Of a DNA stretch of 64,000 bases, positions 19,579-29,014 are shown one piece after another. The stretch is from an uncultured Succinivibrionaceae bacterium (GTDB lineage: Bacteria > Pseudomonadota > Gammaproteobacteria > Enterobacterales > Succinivibrionaceae), in assembly GCA_944389865.1 (NCBI GenBank), contig CALXNX010000004.1:1-64000 (forward strand), in the 5' to 3' direction. The notes below the pieces were generated by a model. The model was not told the DNA's origin and did not search any database. It was given only the letters and a program-made list of their open reading frames with translations. Position numbers and translations under genes: made by a program. The first letter of the stretch is position 1. Each line of letters starts with the position of its first letter.

Positions 19579-20553
19579 TCAGCGGGCGGCCGGGATTTTG
19601 GCCAGCACCTGCTCGGCAAGACGCAGCGGCACTTCACCTACTACCGCGTATTCCTGCGCCTGCGCCTTACGGCGCAGAATGGTAATGGTGCCGTTATTGA
19701 GCGCCGGGTACAGCACCGAGGTCTGCGGGGCGCGATACACCCGAAAGCTGTTCAGGCCGTCAGAAAATTCCTGAAAATCCACCCGCTCGCCGCCATTGTG
19801 CTCCATATACCCCGCAGCTGTAAGAGTAAAGGCGCGCGGCACGGTCAGCTCCGGCCACACTGTCCTCTGTTCATGATCCTGCTTATGCTGCTGCGCGGCG
19901 GCAAAGCGATCAAAGAACTCCTCATTTATCGGAAAATGCAGACTGGGATTGAGCTTAGTATCCACCGCCATGAGCTTTGAGACCGGCCCTCCCTGCGGAT
20001 CCAGAACCGTGATCTCCACCGGCAGGGCCGTATCATCATCTTTAGCAATCAGATAGCCGTAGCGCTGCCCATCCTGCGGAGCCAGGCGCAGCAGCGAAAC
20101 TTTATGCCCCAGGACGCGCGCCCGCCCGGTAAAGACGCAGACATAGTCTTTAAACTCAGTTTTAGGGCTCAATAAGCGATCCCAAATTAAGGTGGGATGC
20201 CAATTGAGTTCATCTGCCGCCTGCCGGCCTTGATTGTAGTCAAAGCCCTGATCATCACGCAGGGCATAGCCGCGGATCTCGCCGTTTAAATGTTCCCAGA
20301 ACGAGTAGGATCGGCCCTCACGCACGGTTTTGAGCAGTAAAAACGGAGATAATCCGGTTCTATCGGTACTGATCACCGTAAGCTGGGCAGAAGCCTCCTG
20401 ATAGGCCTGCTGCAGCGCTTTATATTCATGCAGACAGGAGAGCGCGTCCTCATGATCGGACGCCTGATCCGGCGCATCAGCTGCCGCCGGCAAAGATAAG
20501 AAAACCGCGAGGACTGTCCACAGCCCTGCGGTCAAAACTGTACTGCGCTTCAT
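19579..20553 (-). CDS. rseB: sigma-E regulatory protein RseB (MucB)
   Basis: Periplasmic partner of the anti-sigma factor RseA; binding shields RseA from DegS until envelope stress or LPS fragments release it. A clear signal peptide (LTAGLWTVLAVFLSLPAAADA) is followed by the MucB/RseB lipid-sensor-like fold, with IWDRLLSPKTEFKDYVCVF and a C-terminal FTLTAAGYMEHNGGERVDFQ domain. Length 324 is normal. It follows rseA by nine bases. rseC, which usually follows, is absent. Confidence 0.9.
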   Translation of the reverse strand: MKRSTVLTAGLWTVLAVFLSLPAAADAPDQASDHEDALSCLHEYKALQQAYQEASAQLTVISTDRTGLSPFLLLKTVREGRSYSFWEHLNGEIRGYALRDDQGFDYNQGRQAADELNWHPTLIWDRLLSPKTEFKDYVCVFTGRARVLGHKVSLLRLAPQDGQRYGYLIAKDDDTALPVEITVLDPQGGPVSKLMAVDTKLNPSLHFPINEEFFDRFAAAQQHKQDHEQRTVWPELTVPRAFTLTAAGYMEHNGGERVDFQEFSDGLNSFRVYRAPQTSVLYPALNNGTITILRRKAQAQEYAVVGEVPLRLAEQVLAKIPAAR

Positions 20554-20562
20554 TTAAACTTT

Positions 20563-21180
20563 TTATTCAGCGGCCGAATGCAGAATATAGCCGCGCACAT
20601 AATAGTTAATCCGCTCCAGCTCCTTCTGCTGCATCTCTTTTAACAGCTGCGGATCGGGGGAGATCTGCTCGCTCTGATCCGGAGTCTGCGCCAAATTATT
20701 CATATTAATGACCAGATCGCGGCTGTCATTCTGATAACTGGCAAGGCTCAAGCCGCCAATCTGCCCCATGGCGGCATTAGCGGCCGGCTCCTCTAAGGTC
20801 GGCACAGATCCTGCGCTGTAGGTCTGCCAGCCGATCACCGTGACTGCAGCTACTGAGGCGGCTACGGCCAGCTGCGAGCATACCACGCCTGCGCGCTTGA
20901 AGAACTGACTAATGCGGCGCGTCGGCAGCAGTTCTACTTCTGACTGATCGGCCAAATCAGGCTTAATCTGTTCCACCGCCGCCATGACATTGTCAGCAAA
21001 GGAGGGCTCAAGCTTAGGCGGCAGCTCATGGCGCAGCGCGCTGCCGATTAAAGACCAATTCTGCAGATGCTGCATGGCAGCTGCATCCGGCTTGGCTAAA
21101 GGGCCGTCAGGCAGATCCTCGCCGTCATAGAGCGCGGATAATTTTTCTAAATCTGCGTCAGCTGCCTTAGTATCCAGCAT
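20563..21180 (-). CDS. rseA: anti-sigma-E factor RseA
   Basis: Inner-membrane anti-sigma factor that holds RpoE. The N-terminal ASD carries LEKLSALYDGEDL and WSLIGSALRHELPPKLEPSF; one membrane helix (VCSQLAVAASVAAVTVIGW) leads to the periplasmic RseB-binding part. ATG at 21180 is preferred: GGAGAG lies eight bases upstream, and the longer frame would add 22 basic residues overlapping the rpoE stop. Product is 205 residues. Confidence 0.9.
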   Translation of the reverse strand: MLDTKAADADLEKLSALYDGEDLPDGPLAKPDAAAMQHLQNWSLIGSALRHELPPKLEPSFADNVMAAVEQIKPDLADQSEVELLPTRRISQFFKRAGVVCSQLAVAASVAAVTVIGWQTYSAGSVPTLEEPAANAAMGQIGGLSLASYQNDSRDLVINMNNLAQTPDQSEQISPDPQLLKEMQQKELERINYYVRGYILHSAAE

Positions 21181-21208
21181 TGATCGATCTCTCCGTTTTT
21201 TCTGCATC

Positions 21209-21811
21209 CTACTTGCCGCCGGCAAGCTGGGCCAGCCGTTCTTCAATAAACTGCCGCGCCCTGAAAATTCTGGATCGCACTGTGCCCAAGGGGGTTTTCA
21301 TGATCAGCGCGATATCTTCGTATGACAGTCCGTCAATTTCCCTGAGGCTCACCGCCTGCCGCAGCTCTGGCGGCAATTCCTGCAGGGCAGCCTCAATGGC
21401 CCGCCCCACTTCTGCTGATTCCAGCAGCTTGTCAGGACTTTCCTGCGAGGTCAGTACTCCCTGCGTATCCTGAGTTTCAAACTCCGGCGCATCGACATCT
21501 ACAGCGTAGCGATGCCTGGAGTTGGACTCTAAATACGTTTTGGCGGTATTGACCGCAATGCGGTACAGCCAGGTATAAAAAGAACTGTCGCCGCGGAAGC
21601 TGTTAATGGCTTTATAAGCCTTAATAAAAGCTTCCTGTGCTACATCACCGGCATCTGCGGGATTCTGCACAAATTTATTGGCCACCTCGCAGATCTTATG
21701 CTGATAACGCAGCACCAAGATGTTGTAGGCCTGTACATCGCCTGCCTGCACCCGCTTGACAATGGCGGCATCTGCAGATGATGCTTGATCGTCAGCGTGC
21801 AGCAGTTTCAT
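21209..21811 (-). CDS. rpoE: RNA polymerase sigma factor RpoE (sigma-E, ECF)
   Basis: ECF sigma factor for envelope stress. Region 2 has FVQNPADAGDVAQEAFIKAY and SFYTWLYRIAVNTAK; region 4 has LPPELRQAVSLREIDGLSYE and GTVRSRIFRARQFIEERL. Length 200 is slightly longer than E. coli (191). A sigma-E-type promoter lies upstream, implying autoregulation. It heads rpoE-rseA-rseB. Confidence 0.96.
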   Translation of the reverse strand: MKLLHADDQASSADAAIVKRVQAGDVQAYNILVLRYQHKICEVANKFVQNPADAGDVAQEAFIKAYKAINSFRGDSSFYTWLYRIAVNTAKTYLESNSRHRYAVDVDAPEFETQDTQGVLTSQESPDKLLESAEVGRAIEAALQELPPELRQAVSLREIDGLSYEDIALIMKTPLGTVRSRIFRARQFIEERLAQLAGGK

Positions 21812-21835
21812 TCCTAAATTCCAACATCTTTGTTA

Positions 21836-21864
21836 TTAAGACCGGCGCTTTTCCGTAAAGTTTC
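21836..21864 (-). promoter_or_regulatory. sigma-E-type autoregulatory promoter of rpoE
   Basis: On the minus strand GAAACTT (21858-21864) is followed after 16 bases by TCTTAA (21836-21841). This matches the sigma-E consensus GGAACTT-N15/16-TCTGA closely and sits 25-53 bases before the rpoE start. Confidence 0.7.
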
Positions 21865-22177
21865 AAAAGACTTACAGATTAATTAGTGATCATCATCACA
21901 ATTCTTGATCTGCAGATCTGCCCAAGCCTCTCTTTGATTAATAACACTGAGACCTAATTAAGGAAGCCAAGGCTGCTCAGCATCTGCCGGCACCTCTGAA
22001 TCGATCTTTTACCGTGCGCAGGCAGAGGCTTTCTGCGCACACATTATAGCCAATTAAACCTGCATCTGCGCCTGCTCTGTTCACTCTCGGAGCTCCGCAC
22101 ACTGCTGCACTCGTACCGCGGCATCGCGCTTTGTGCTATCTTGATTAAACCATAATCACTTGTGCGGACGGTAAATC
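21865..22177. promoter_or_regulatory. divergent intergenic region rpoE / mscK-like
   Basis: No gene is seen. It holds an 8-bp inverted repeat GTGCGCAG (22014-22021) / CTGCGCAC (22033-22040). Beside it a minus-strand TATAAT (22043-22048) could be a second, housekeeping -10 for rpoE, with no clear -35. No confident promoter was found for the plus-strand channel gene. Confidence 0.35.
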
Positions 22178-25100
22178 ATGCCTCAGCTGTTAGTTCTGCT
22201 TGCCCTTTTCATCTTAAGTCTCGGATCTCCGTGCGCTTTCAGCGCGGACAGCGCAAACGCACAGAGCACGGTGATCTCCACTGATTTCGGCGAGATCACT
22301 CTGCCGCAGGACAGTGAAGTCGCTGAGGCCGCAGCTGCCGTTAACGATACAGGATTGTCAGAAGCTGATAAAGCTCAGAAGCTGAGCCTCTACGCCGGAG
22401 CTCCAGCCTTAATTGACAAGTATCTGCAGTTAACTGAGAAGGAACATATCTTTGCAGCGCAGATGAAAGCGGCACCGACACTGCTTAAATCCCTGCAGCA
22501 GGAGCTGACGCAGGCCAATCAGCTGTATGCCCAAGGTATTCCTGATGTCACCGCCTTAGACGATACCGCCATTGAAAAGCGGCTGACGGAGTGCAATCAG
22601 CAGCTGCAGCTGGCGCAGCAGGATTTAAGTGCGGCCAATGCCGACAATATCGCCCTGCAGACTCTGCCCAGCCGCGCCCAGAACACCATCAGCGCCAATA
22701 CCGCCCGCGCTGCGGCTTTAAAGGATGAGCTTACCGGCACCACTGCGGCAACCTCGCCTCTAGACTACCGGCTTAAGGCTTTGGAATACACTGTCTGCCA
22801 GCGTGAAAACGCACTGCTGCAGCAGCAGCTCAGCGCCCAAAGTTCGCTGCAGGATATTGCTGCCTATCAGATCCGCATCAGCACTTTGAAAAAGGACTAT
22901 TACTCCGCATATATCCGCGCCCTGCAGGGGAGGCAGAATCAGCTCCTTGCAGCCGACTTAGTCCAGCAGCACGATAACAGCGAGCAAAAGCCTCTCTCTC
23001 CGGCGCTCAATGCGCAGCTGCAGATAAATCAGCAGATTGCAGGCTACGTGGACCAACAGCTGCAGAGCAACTCCCGCATGGAGCAGGAGCTCAAAGAGGT
23101 CGAAAATGCTTTAACCACAGTCAAGCAGCTGCAGAAATCCCTGACCGAGCAGCTGAGCGAGGTCAACGGCAGCTTAATGCTCTCGCGCCTGCTCAATCGC
23201 CAGCAGACCGAGATCCCCGACGTCAAGGTAAGTTTTAATTTAGACGAGCTCATTCCTAATTTAAATCTGTGGCTGTACGACTTAAGAGCCTATCGTGATC
23301 AGCTCTTTGACCCGGAGGAATATGCCCAAACCCTGATGAAGAAAGATCCTGAGCTCAGCGCCCATCAGGAGGATCTGCTCGAATTAGTGCGCCATCGCCG
23401 CACGCTCTACGATCAGCTCAATCAAAGCATGTCAGCTGCGCTCACCCTCGCAATTAATTTAAAACTGCAGAGCACGGAGCTGAGTGCGATTACGAATAAT
23501 CTCAATGCCGCCATTAATGACCGGCTGTTCTGGCTGGCCAGCAATCTGCCCTTAGGCAGCGATTTAGTCATGTCATACCTGCCCCTGCTCAAGCAGCAGC
23601 TCTCCGCAGCCCTGACCCGGCTGCAGACCCCGGGCTATTGGAGCGGCACTCTGCATACGCTGGCGCTGCTGCTCCTGCCCATGGCGGCCGCGGCGGCGCT
23701 GGCTTACACCGGCAGGCGCAGATTAAATCGCTGGGATGATCGGCTGGCCCTGCGTCTTGATAAGCCGCGCGACGCCTATTACGTGACCCCGCTGGCGCTG
23801 ATCATCAGCTTTATCCGCGCCGTTCCGCAGATTGCCCTGGTCAGCGCCGTAGGCACGCTCATTATCTACTTTGCCCTCAGCGCGCAGGAGCAGCTGCTGC
23901 CGGTCACGCAGATGCTGATGCTCCATGCGGCGGTGTTTATCTTTTTCTTAAATATCTTAAAGCCCAATGCGCTGTTTCAGCGCCATTTCAGTCAGCCCGC
24001 TAAGGTAATTGCCAGGCAGCGCGCCCTGCTGGATAAATTATGGCTTGCGGTGATCCCCATTCTTATCATCGCCAACATCCGCGAGCTTGACCCTACTTCA
24101 ATTAACACCGACATCATCGGCTATACGCTGACGCTCTGCTGCTCACTCTATTTAACCTGCGCCGCCTGCAAATCTCTGCAGCAGGAGTTTTCACAGCATG
24201 AATTAAGTCTTGGAGCATGGATCCGCGGGCTCATCTTTATCGCGGTGCCGCTGACCCTGACTATCATGCTGGCCCTCGGGTATTACTACACCGTCATCAA
24301 ACTGGTCAACCGCATCGCCTTTTCGCTCTATACCTGCCTCATCTATCTAATTATCAGCAGTACAGTGCGCCGCTCACTGTTTCTGGCCGAAAATCGGATG
24401 CGCCGGCGGACGCAGACTGCCCTGCTGGCTGCCAAAGTTAAGCGCCATGCTGCAAAGCAGCCGATCACCGAGCAGAGCAGTCAGCTGCAGCAGCGCAGAC
24501 AGCAGCTGGATACCCTGCGCCTGGAGCTCATCAACACTAAAGCCTATAAGCTTATCAATGTGTTCCTGCTGGCAGGCACGGCTTTTATCCTGTATCTGCA
24601 GTGGAGCGATCTGGCTGGAGTGCTAAACTATCTCAATACCATCTATCTGTGGAAGAGCGAGAGCATAGTGAACGGGGTGCTGACCATCAGCTCATCCCTG
24701 ACGGCAGCCAATGTGATCACCGCTGCGGTGATATTAGCGGCAGCGGCAGTGCTCAACCGCAACCTGCCGGCGCTGCTGGAGCGCTTATTCCTGCTGCGGC
24801 CCAATCCGCGCTTTAAGAGCACCAGCTATACCGTTAAGATCCTCTCCTCCTACATCATTATCGCGCTGGGCATCGTGCTGGCAGCCGGGGCTTTAGGGAT
24901 CAGCTGGGATAAACTGCAGTGGTTGGTAGCGGCCCTGTCCGTAGGCTTAGGCTTTGGACTGCAGGAGATCTTCGCCAACTTTGTCTCCGGCATCATCATT
25001 TTGTTTGAGCGCCAAATTCGCGTGGGCGACATCGTCACCATCAACGATCTCTCCGGGACGGTCAATAAGATCCGCATCCGCGCCACCACCATCATCTCCT

Positions 25101-25516
25101 TTGATAACAAAGAAGTGATGATCCCCAATCGCCAGTTCATCACCACAGCGCTCACCAATTGGTCTCTGTCCAACACCGTCACCAAAATCGAATTTACCAT
25201 CGGCGTCAGCTATGACGCCGATCTCGACAAGGCCAAGAGCATTCTGCATGAGATTGTGCGCAGCTGCAGCTTTTTGGCCCCGGATAAGCCCTACAAAATC
25301 TTTGTCACCAGCCTTGATGCCAGCTGCGTGACCATTACCTGCGAGGTCTTTGTCAATGAGATCGGCAATCGCAAGCCCGCTTACGATTACCTCAGCACCG
25401 AGACCTTAAAGCGCTTTGCTGAAGCCGGGATTGAAGTGCCCTTCAATCAGCTGGATGTGACGATTAAGAATTTAAATAACGGCAGCACCCTTAAGGTGCC
25501 TGCGCCACAGGCTTAA
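22178..25516 (+). CDS. MscK (KefA)-type mechanosensitive channel
   Basis: 1112 residues, matching the large MscK/MscM class rather than small MscS. A signal peptide (LLVLLALFILSLGSPCAFSA) is followed by a ~450-residue periplasmic Gln/Leu-rich coiled-coil region, then about ten membrane helices. The C-terminal MscS pore and beta domain read ALSVGLGFGLQEIFANFVSG, then FERQIRVGDIVTI and DNKEVMIPNRQFITTALTNW. It would open under membrane tension to release solutes during osmotic downshock. Whether it is K+-modulated (MscK) or an MscM paralogue cannot be told, so no symbol is given. It is transcribed divergently from rpoE. Confidence 0.9.
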   Translation: MPQLLVLLALFILSLGSPCAFSADSANAQSTVISTDFGEITLPQDSEVAEAAAAVNDTGLSEADKAQKLSLYAGAPALIDKYLQLTEKEHIFAAQMKAAPTLLKSLQQELTQANQLYAQGIPDVTALDDTAIEKRLTECNQQLQLAQQDLSAANADNIALQTLPSRAQNTISANTARAAALKDELTGTTAATSPLDYRLKALEYTVCQRENALLQQQLSAQSSLQDIAAYQIRISTLKKDYYSAYIRALQGRQNQLLAADLVQQHDNSEQKPLSPALNAQLQINQQIAGYVDQQLQSNSRMEQELKEVENALTTVKQLQKSLTEQLSEVNGSLMLSRLLNRQQTEIPDVKVSFNLDELIPNLNLWLYDLRAYRDQLFDPEEYAQTLMKKDPELSAHQEDLLELVRHRRTLYDQLNQSMSAALTLAINLKLQSTELSAITNNLNAAINDRLFWLASNLPLGSDLVMSYLPLLKQQLSAALTRLQTPGYWSGTLHTLALLLLPMAAAAALAYTGRRRLNRWDDRLALRLDKPRDAYYVTPLALIISFIRAVPQIALVSAVGTLIIYFALSAQEQLLPVTQMLMLHAAVFIFFLNILKPNALFQRHFSQPAKVIARQRALLDKLWLAVIPILIIANIRELDPTSINTDIIGYTLTLCCSLYLTCAACKSLQQEFSQHELSLGAWIRGLIFIAVPLTLTIMLALGYYYTVIKLVNRIAFSLYTCLIYLIISSTVRRSLFLAENRMRRRTQTALLAAKVKRHAAKQPITEQSSQLQQRRQQLDTLRLELINTKAYKLINVFLLAGTAFILYLQWSDLAGVLNYLNTIYLWKSESIVNGVLTISSSLTAANVITAAVILAAAAVLNRNLPALLERLFLLRPNPRFKSTSYTVKILSSYIIIALGIVLAAGALGISWDKLQWLVAALSVGLGFGLQEIFANFVSGIIILFERQIRVGDIVTINDLSGTVNKIRIRATTIISFDNKEVMIPNRQFITTALTNWSLSNTVTKIEFTIGVSYDADLDKAKSILHEIVRSCSFLAPDKPYKIFVTSLDASCVTITCEVFVNEIGNRKPAYDYLSTETLKRFAEAGIEVPFNQLDVTIKNLNNGSTLKVPAPQA

Positions 25517-25579
25517 AGAGGCGGGGGAGATACAGTAGATGCCGTTTTGCGGATCAGGACGGCTGCTCCCAGCTGCAGG

Positions 25580-27880
25580 CTAATCTATTTCGATAACAGC
25601 AGCCAGATCCTGCCTTAATTCAATACTTTCATTGACATCAACTTCCTGCACCAGCCATCCGCGCGCCTGGCATGATTTAATGAACTCCGCCTGTCGATTT
25701 TCTCCCTGCAGTTCTCTGAAGGTGATGACAATGCCGCACTTGATTAGCGGACGCGGCTGATTCTTGCGATGCTTAGCAGTGATCTGCAGTCCGTAATTGC
25801 CGCTGTAAGGGTCTTTACCGCGAGATGAGGAGCTGATTTTATCTTTAAAATCCTTAACGTTGTCCCACTTGGCAAACAGAGTACGATCTTCTTCCTCCGT
25901 AAGCCTGCCTCGCTCTTTATTGTTTCCAATACTGCTTATTTGGGCTTTTCCACTTCCAACGATGCTCTTAACCCGGCCGAATTGAATTGAGAGTTCAATA
26001 TCGCTGTAATCAATCCCCTGGTCGCGATTAACCGGGGTGATATATGCCGCCGTAAGGTGGGCTGCATAATAGATTTTCTGATTACGCTGAGGAATCGGCA
26101 GATCGTAAACATAGGTGGAGTACTCAGAGATATCTACTGAGATCAGCACCTGGATCTCGTCGTCCTTACAGTGAGTGATGTCGTCAATATGCTTTGGTAC
26201 TGTGCCAAAACCCAAATATGGATCGTAGCTGCCGGTAAAATCAGCCGCCTTGTGGATCAGCAGAGCTTTGACAATTTCACGCGGCATATTTAAATAGTGA
26301 ATAAGGTAGGCTGCCTTGCGGGCAATCCACGGAGACGCAAAGGACGTTCCACATTGATCAGCAATTATGCTGCTGCCGACGCATACCTTCAGCGGCTTTT
26401 CGTGCGGTTTGACTGCAGGCTTGTCGCCTCCATAATACGCTAGATCCGGTTTGCGGAAACAGTACAGCACTGGGCCGCAGCGGCTGTAGGATGCTGCAGA
26501 GAGATCGGAAGCCGCCGCATTTACGGTCAAGGCATTAATGGAGTCAGCAGGCGCTCCAATACGGCATTGATCGGCTTTATGTCTGGACGGTTTATTGGTG
26601 CCGGCAATAATAAACAGCACGTTGTACTCGTTCTGCAGTTTATCCAGCTCAAAGGCTTCAATCGACACAAAATTTGGGGAAATCTCTTTTGGGGATCCTA
26701 AAGACAGGTTCCAGACGGTAATATCGCGATTTTCCTCCACGATGCGGCGAATGTGCTGAATAATTTCAAAGGAATTGACATGCGTTCCGTCTAAGACTCC
26801 GAAATGACGCACGCGAAAACGGCCGCATCCATCGTCAAGATCTGGATTTAGAGCAGGACCATCTACGATAATTGAGCTCACAGCAGTCCCATGCTGGGCA
26901 GTATTTTCATTAATTTCGTAAGGGGAGACCATCAAATGCGGCTCAACCCATTCAGCAAAATAACTGTTAGGGTTAAAAGGCATATCAATCACACCGATTA
27001 CAGGTTCATTCTGTGGAGCAGGGATTGAGCGCTGCTGCTCATGTAACAGTTCGTATTTAAATTCATCCAGAGACTGCAGATTATCTACTGCCATGGATAT
27101 GAGATATGGGGCAGTCTTAGTGATTTTGGCGATTTGCTCCGCTGTAAGCAGAGCCGTAGTGTCTGACAGCAGGAATTTTGGATCTACAACGATATCCAAG
27201 GCTGATAATGCGGCAGCGGCTGTTTTGCCGGTATCGTAAAAAGTGATGATGGCTTCATGCAGAGAACTGGGCAGTTCAAACTTATCTATGGCCAGACGGT
27301 TAATATTCGATGCATCTATGATGATTTGGTTGAAGGCGCTGATTGACAGCGGCCTGCCGTGCAGCGTTCTGCGCGCTGAGATCAGCGCATTAAAACGCTC
27401 AAGGTTTAGATCCTTTTTCTGATAAAAACTGTCTAAAGCCTCCGCCGTAATCACGCCTGTTGGGAAAAAAGATTCAGCTGCCGTCAGCGCCTGCTGCAGA
27501 AGCTCCGCTGCATGATTCAGCTTTTCTAATGGCAGGAAATGCGTGATCACGTGAGCAAGTACATCTTTACCATCTCGAGCAGTCTGCTCAAATTTAGCTC
27601 CACGGATACTGCTGTAGGCGCTGTTTGCATCTAAACCGAGAATACGGCTGACGCGCTGACTTTTGGGAATGACTCTATTGTAGTGTACTGAAACAAGCGC
27701 GCCGTCTATTTTATATGGAGCTTCCTGCCAAAACCTGCACAAATCGTTGAGCTCAGAGGACAGCTTCCTAAGGTGCGATATCGATACCGGATGTTTATGC
27801 GACAGCTTAGGGGCTGCGGCCGCACGCTTGTTATTCGGCGCACTGAAGAAGTTTTTCTTCAGCATCAGGATATTATTCAC
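25580..27880 (-). CDS. subtilisin-like (S8) serine protease, IetS-like anti-phage component
   Basis: 766 residues. An ~290-residue N-terminal helical region precedes an S8 catalytic domain: Asp ~299 in VIGVIDMPFN, His ~330 in TAQHGTAVSSII, the oxyanion region WNLSLGSP, and Ser ~513 in QCGTSFASPWIARKAAY. A ~230-residue beta-rich tail follows. There is no signal peptide, so it should be cytoplasmic. It is 19 bases downstream of an AAA+ ATPase. That gene pair and order match IetAS (ATPase + S8 protease), an experimentally shown anti-phage system. Start is GTG with AAAGGGGG upstream. The phage trigger and protease target are unknown. Confidence 0.82.
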   Translation of the reverse strand: MNNILMLKKNFFSAPNNKRAAAAPKLSHKHPVSISHLRKLSSELNDLCRFWQEAPYKIDGALVSVHYNRVIPKSQRVSRILGLDANSAYSSIRGAKFEQTARDGKDVLAHVITHFLPLEKLNHAAELLQQALTAAESFFPTGVITAEALDSFYQKKDLNLERFNALISARRTLHGRPLSISAFNQIIIDASNINRLAIDKFELPSSLHEAIITFYDTGKTAAAALSALDIVVDPKFLLSDTTALLTAEQIAKITKTAPYLISMAVDNLQSLDEFKYELLHEQQRSIPAPQNEPVIGVIDMPFNPNSYFAEWVEPHLMVSPYEINENTAQHGTAVSSIIVDGPALNPDLDDGCGRFRVRHFGVLDGTHVNSFEIIQHIRRIVEENRDITVWNLSLGSPKEISPNFVSIEAFELDKLQNEYNVLFIIAGTNKPSRHKADQCRIGAPADSINALTVNAAASDLSAASYSRCGPVLYCFRKPDLAYYGGDKPAVKPHEKPLKVCVGSSIIADQCGTSFASPWIARKAAYLIHYLNMPREIVKALLIHKAADFTGSYDPYLGFGTVPKHIDDITHCKDDEIQVLISVDISEYSTYVYDLPIPQRNQKIYYAAHLTAAYITPVNRDQGIDYSDIELSIQFGRVKSIVGSGKAQISSIGNNKERGRLTEEEDRTLFAKWDNVKDFKDKISSSSRGKDPYSGNYGLQITAKHRKNQPRPLIKCGIVITFRELQGENRQAEFIKSCQARGWLVQEVDVNESIELRQDLAAVIEID

Positions 27881-27899
27881 GGCCTGTACCCCCTTTCAG

Positions 27900-28964
27900 T
27901 TAATCGGTGCGCTGAGTGCTGCGGGCTATGGAGCTTTTGGAGATCCCGCTTAGGATCTCACTTTCCCGCACACTGAAGCCCTGGGCTTTGAGCTGATCCA
28001 GTGAAATTTGCGGCTTGCCGAGTAACCCCAGGTAAATACGTTTGAAATAGTCCTGCTCATGATCAGGATCGCTGAAGGCAACAGCACTCTTAAGCAGATT
28101 GTTCAGCTCACCAGGGTTAGGCAGTTTCTCTGTAATGCTCAAAATCTTTTTAAACAGTCTGGCATTGCGGTATTTGATCCTGGCCTGCTGCAGATATTTA
28201 TCGAGCCGCTGCTGAGCAATGGTTATCAGATCTTCTTTGGTATAGCGATCAAAATTCAGAACATAATCAAAGCGCCGTACCAGCGCCTGATCCATCATAT
28301 TTATCAGGTTGGTGGTGGCAATAAGCAGAATGCTGCTGTTCATTTCATCGAGGCCTTTGAGTAAAGCCGAAACCGCACGTCCCATTTCTCTTAAGTCCTG
28401 CTGACTGATGCGGTTTAATGCTAAGGCATCAATTTCGTCAAACAGGACAGCGGCTTTATCCGGGGAGCTGAGCTGATTGATTTCAGCAAAAAGAGCGGCT
28501 ATGTTCCTGTTGGTTTGGCCAAGCTTACTGTCAACGATTGTGGAAAAGTTAACGGTATACAGCCTTCTATCCAGCAGCTTGGAAAAAGCATAGGCTGCCT
28601 GGGTTTTGCCTGTTCCCGGCGCGCCGGTAAACAGCAGCTTGCTGAAGCCCATATTGCGCACTACCGCGCGGGCGGCACCTTTCAGATCATCCAGCACGCA
28701 TTCAGGCAGCAGAATATCGTCTGCAGTCTGCCTGCAGCGGGTAAGAAAATTCAGCTCCTTATCATCTTCCTCATCTTCACTGCATGGCATGGCCTGCGGG
28801 ACAAAAATACCGACCCCTGAAATTAGGTGCATGATGTATTGACCGATCCTGTGATCGCCATTTGCATCAAACTCTTTTGCTATCTCAATGGCCTGCTGGC
28901 TAAATCCGGAGTCATCTCCATTTTGATGACATTCAATCAGGCGCACAATATCCTGTTTTTTCAT
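27900..28964 (-). CDS. AAA+ ATPase, IetA-like anti-phage component
   Basis: 354 residues. A ~95-residue helical N-terminus precedes an AAA+ module: Walker A GAPGTGKT at 114-121, Walker B AVLFDEIDALAL near 172, sensor 1 LLIATTNL near 213, and arginine finger RRFD near 230. The C-terminus (LKAQGFSVRESEILSGISKS) looks like a small helical lid or HTH-like segment. It is first in a two-gene operon with the S8 protease, the IetAS arrangement; in such pairs the ATPase is thought to sense or gate the protease. An 8-bp inverted repeat lies just upstream. Confidence 0.82.
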   Translation of the reverse strand: MKKQDIVRLIECHQNGDDSGFSQQAIEIAKEFDANGDHRIGQYIMHLISGVGIFVPQAMPCSEDEEDDKELNFLTRCRQTADDILLPECVLDDLKGAARAVVRNMGFSKLLFTGAPGTGKTQAAYAFSKLLDRRLYTVNFSTIVDSKLGQTNRNIAALFAEINQLSSPDKAAVLFDEIDALALNRISQQDLREMGRAVSALLKGLDEMNSSILLIATTNLINMMDQALVRRFDYVLNFDRYTKEDLITIAQQRLDKYLQQARIKYRNARLFKKILSITEKLPNPGELNNLLKSAVAFSDPDHEQDYFKRIYLGLLGKPQISLDQLKAQGFSVRESEILSGISKSSIARSTQRTD

Positions 28965-28988
28965 GATGCACCTCAGCTAAATCCTAAG

Positions 28989-29014
28989 AAATACAGATAA
29001 TTAAACCTGTATTT
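28989..29014. repeat. inverted repeat in front of the IetA-like gene
   Basis: AAATACAG (28989-28996) and CTGTATTT (29007-29014) form a perfect 8-bp inverted repeat with a 10-base AT-rich spacer, 25-50 bases before the start of the IetA-like gene. It could be an operator or a 5' UTR hairpin. Confidence 0.45.
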
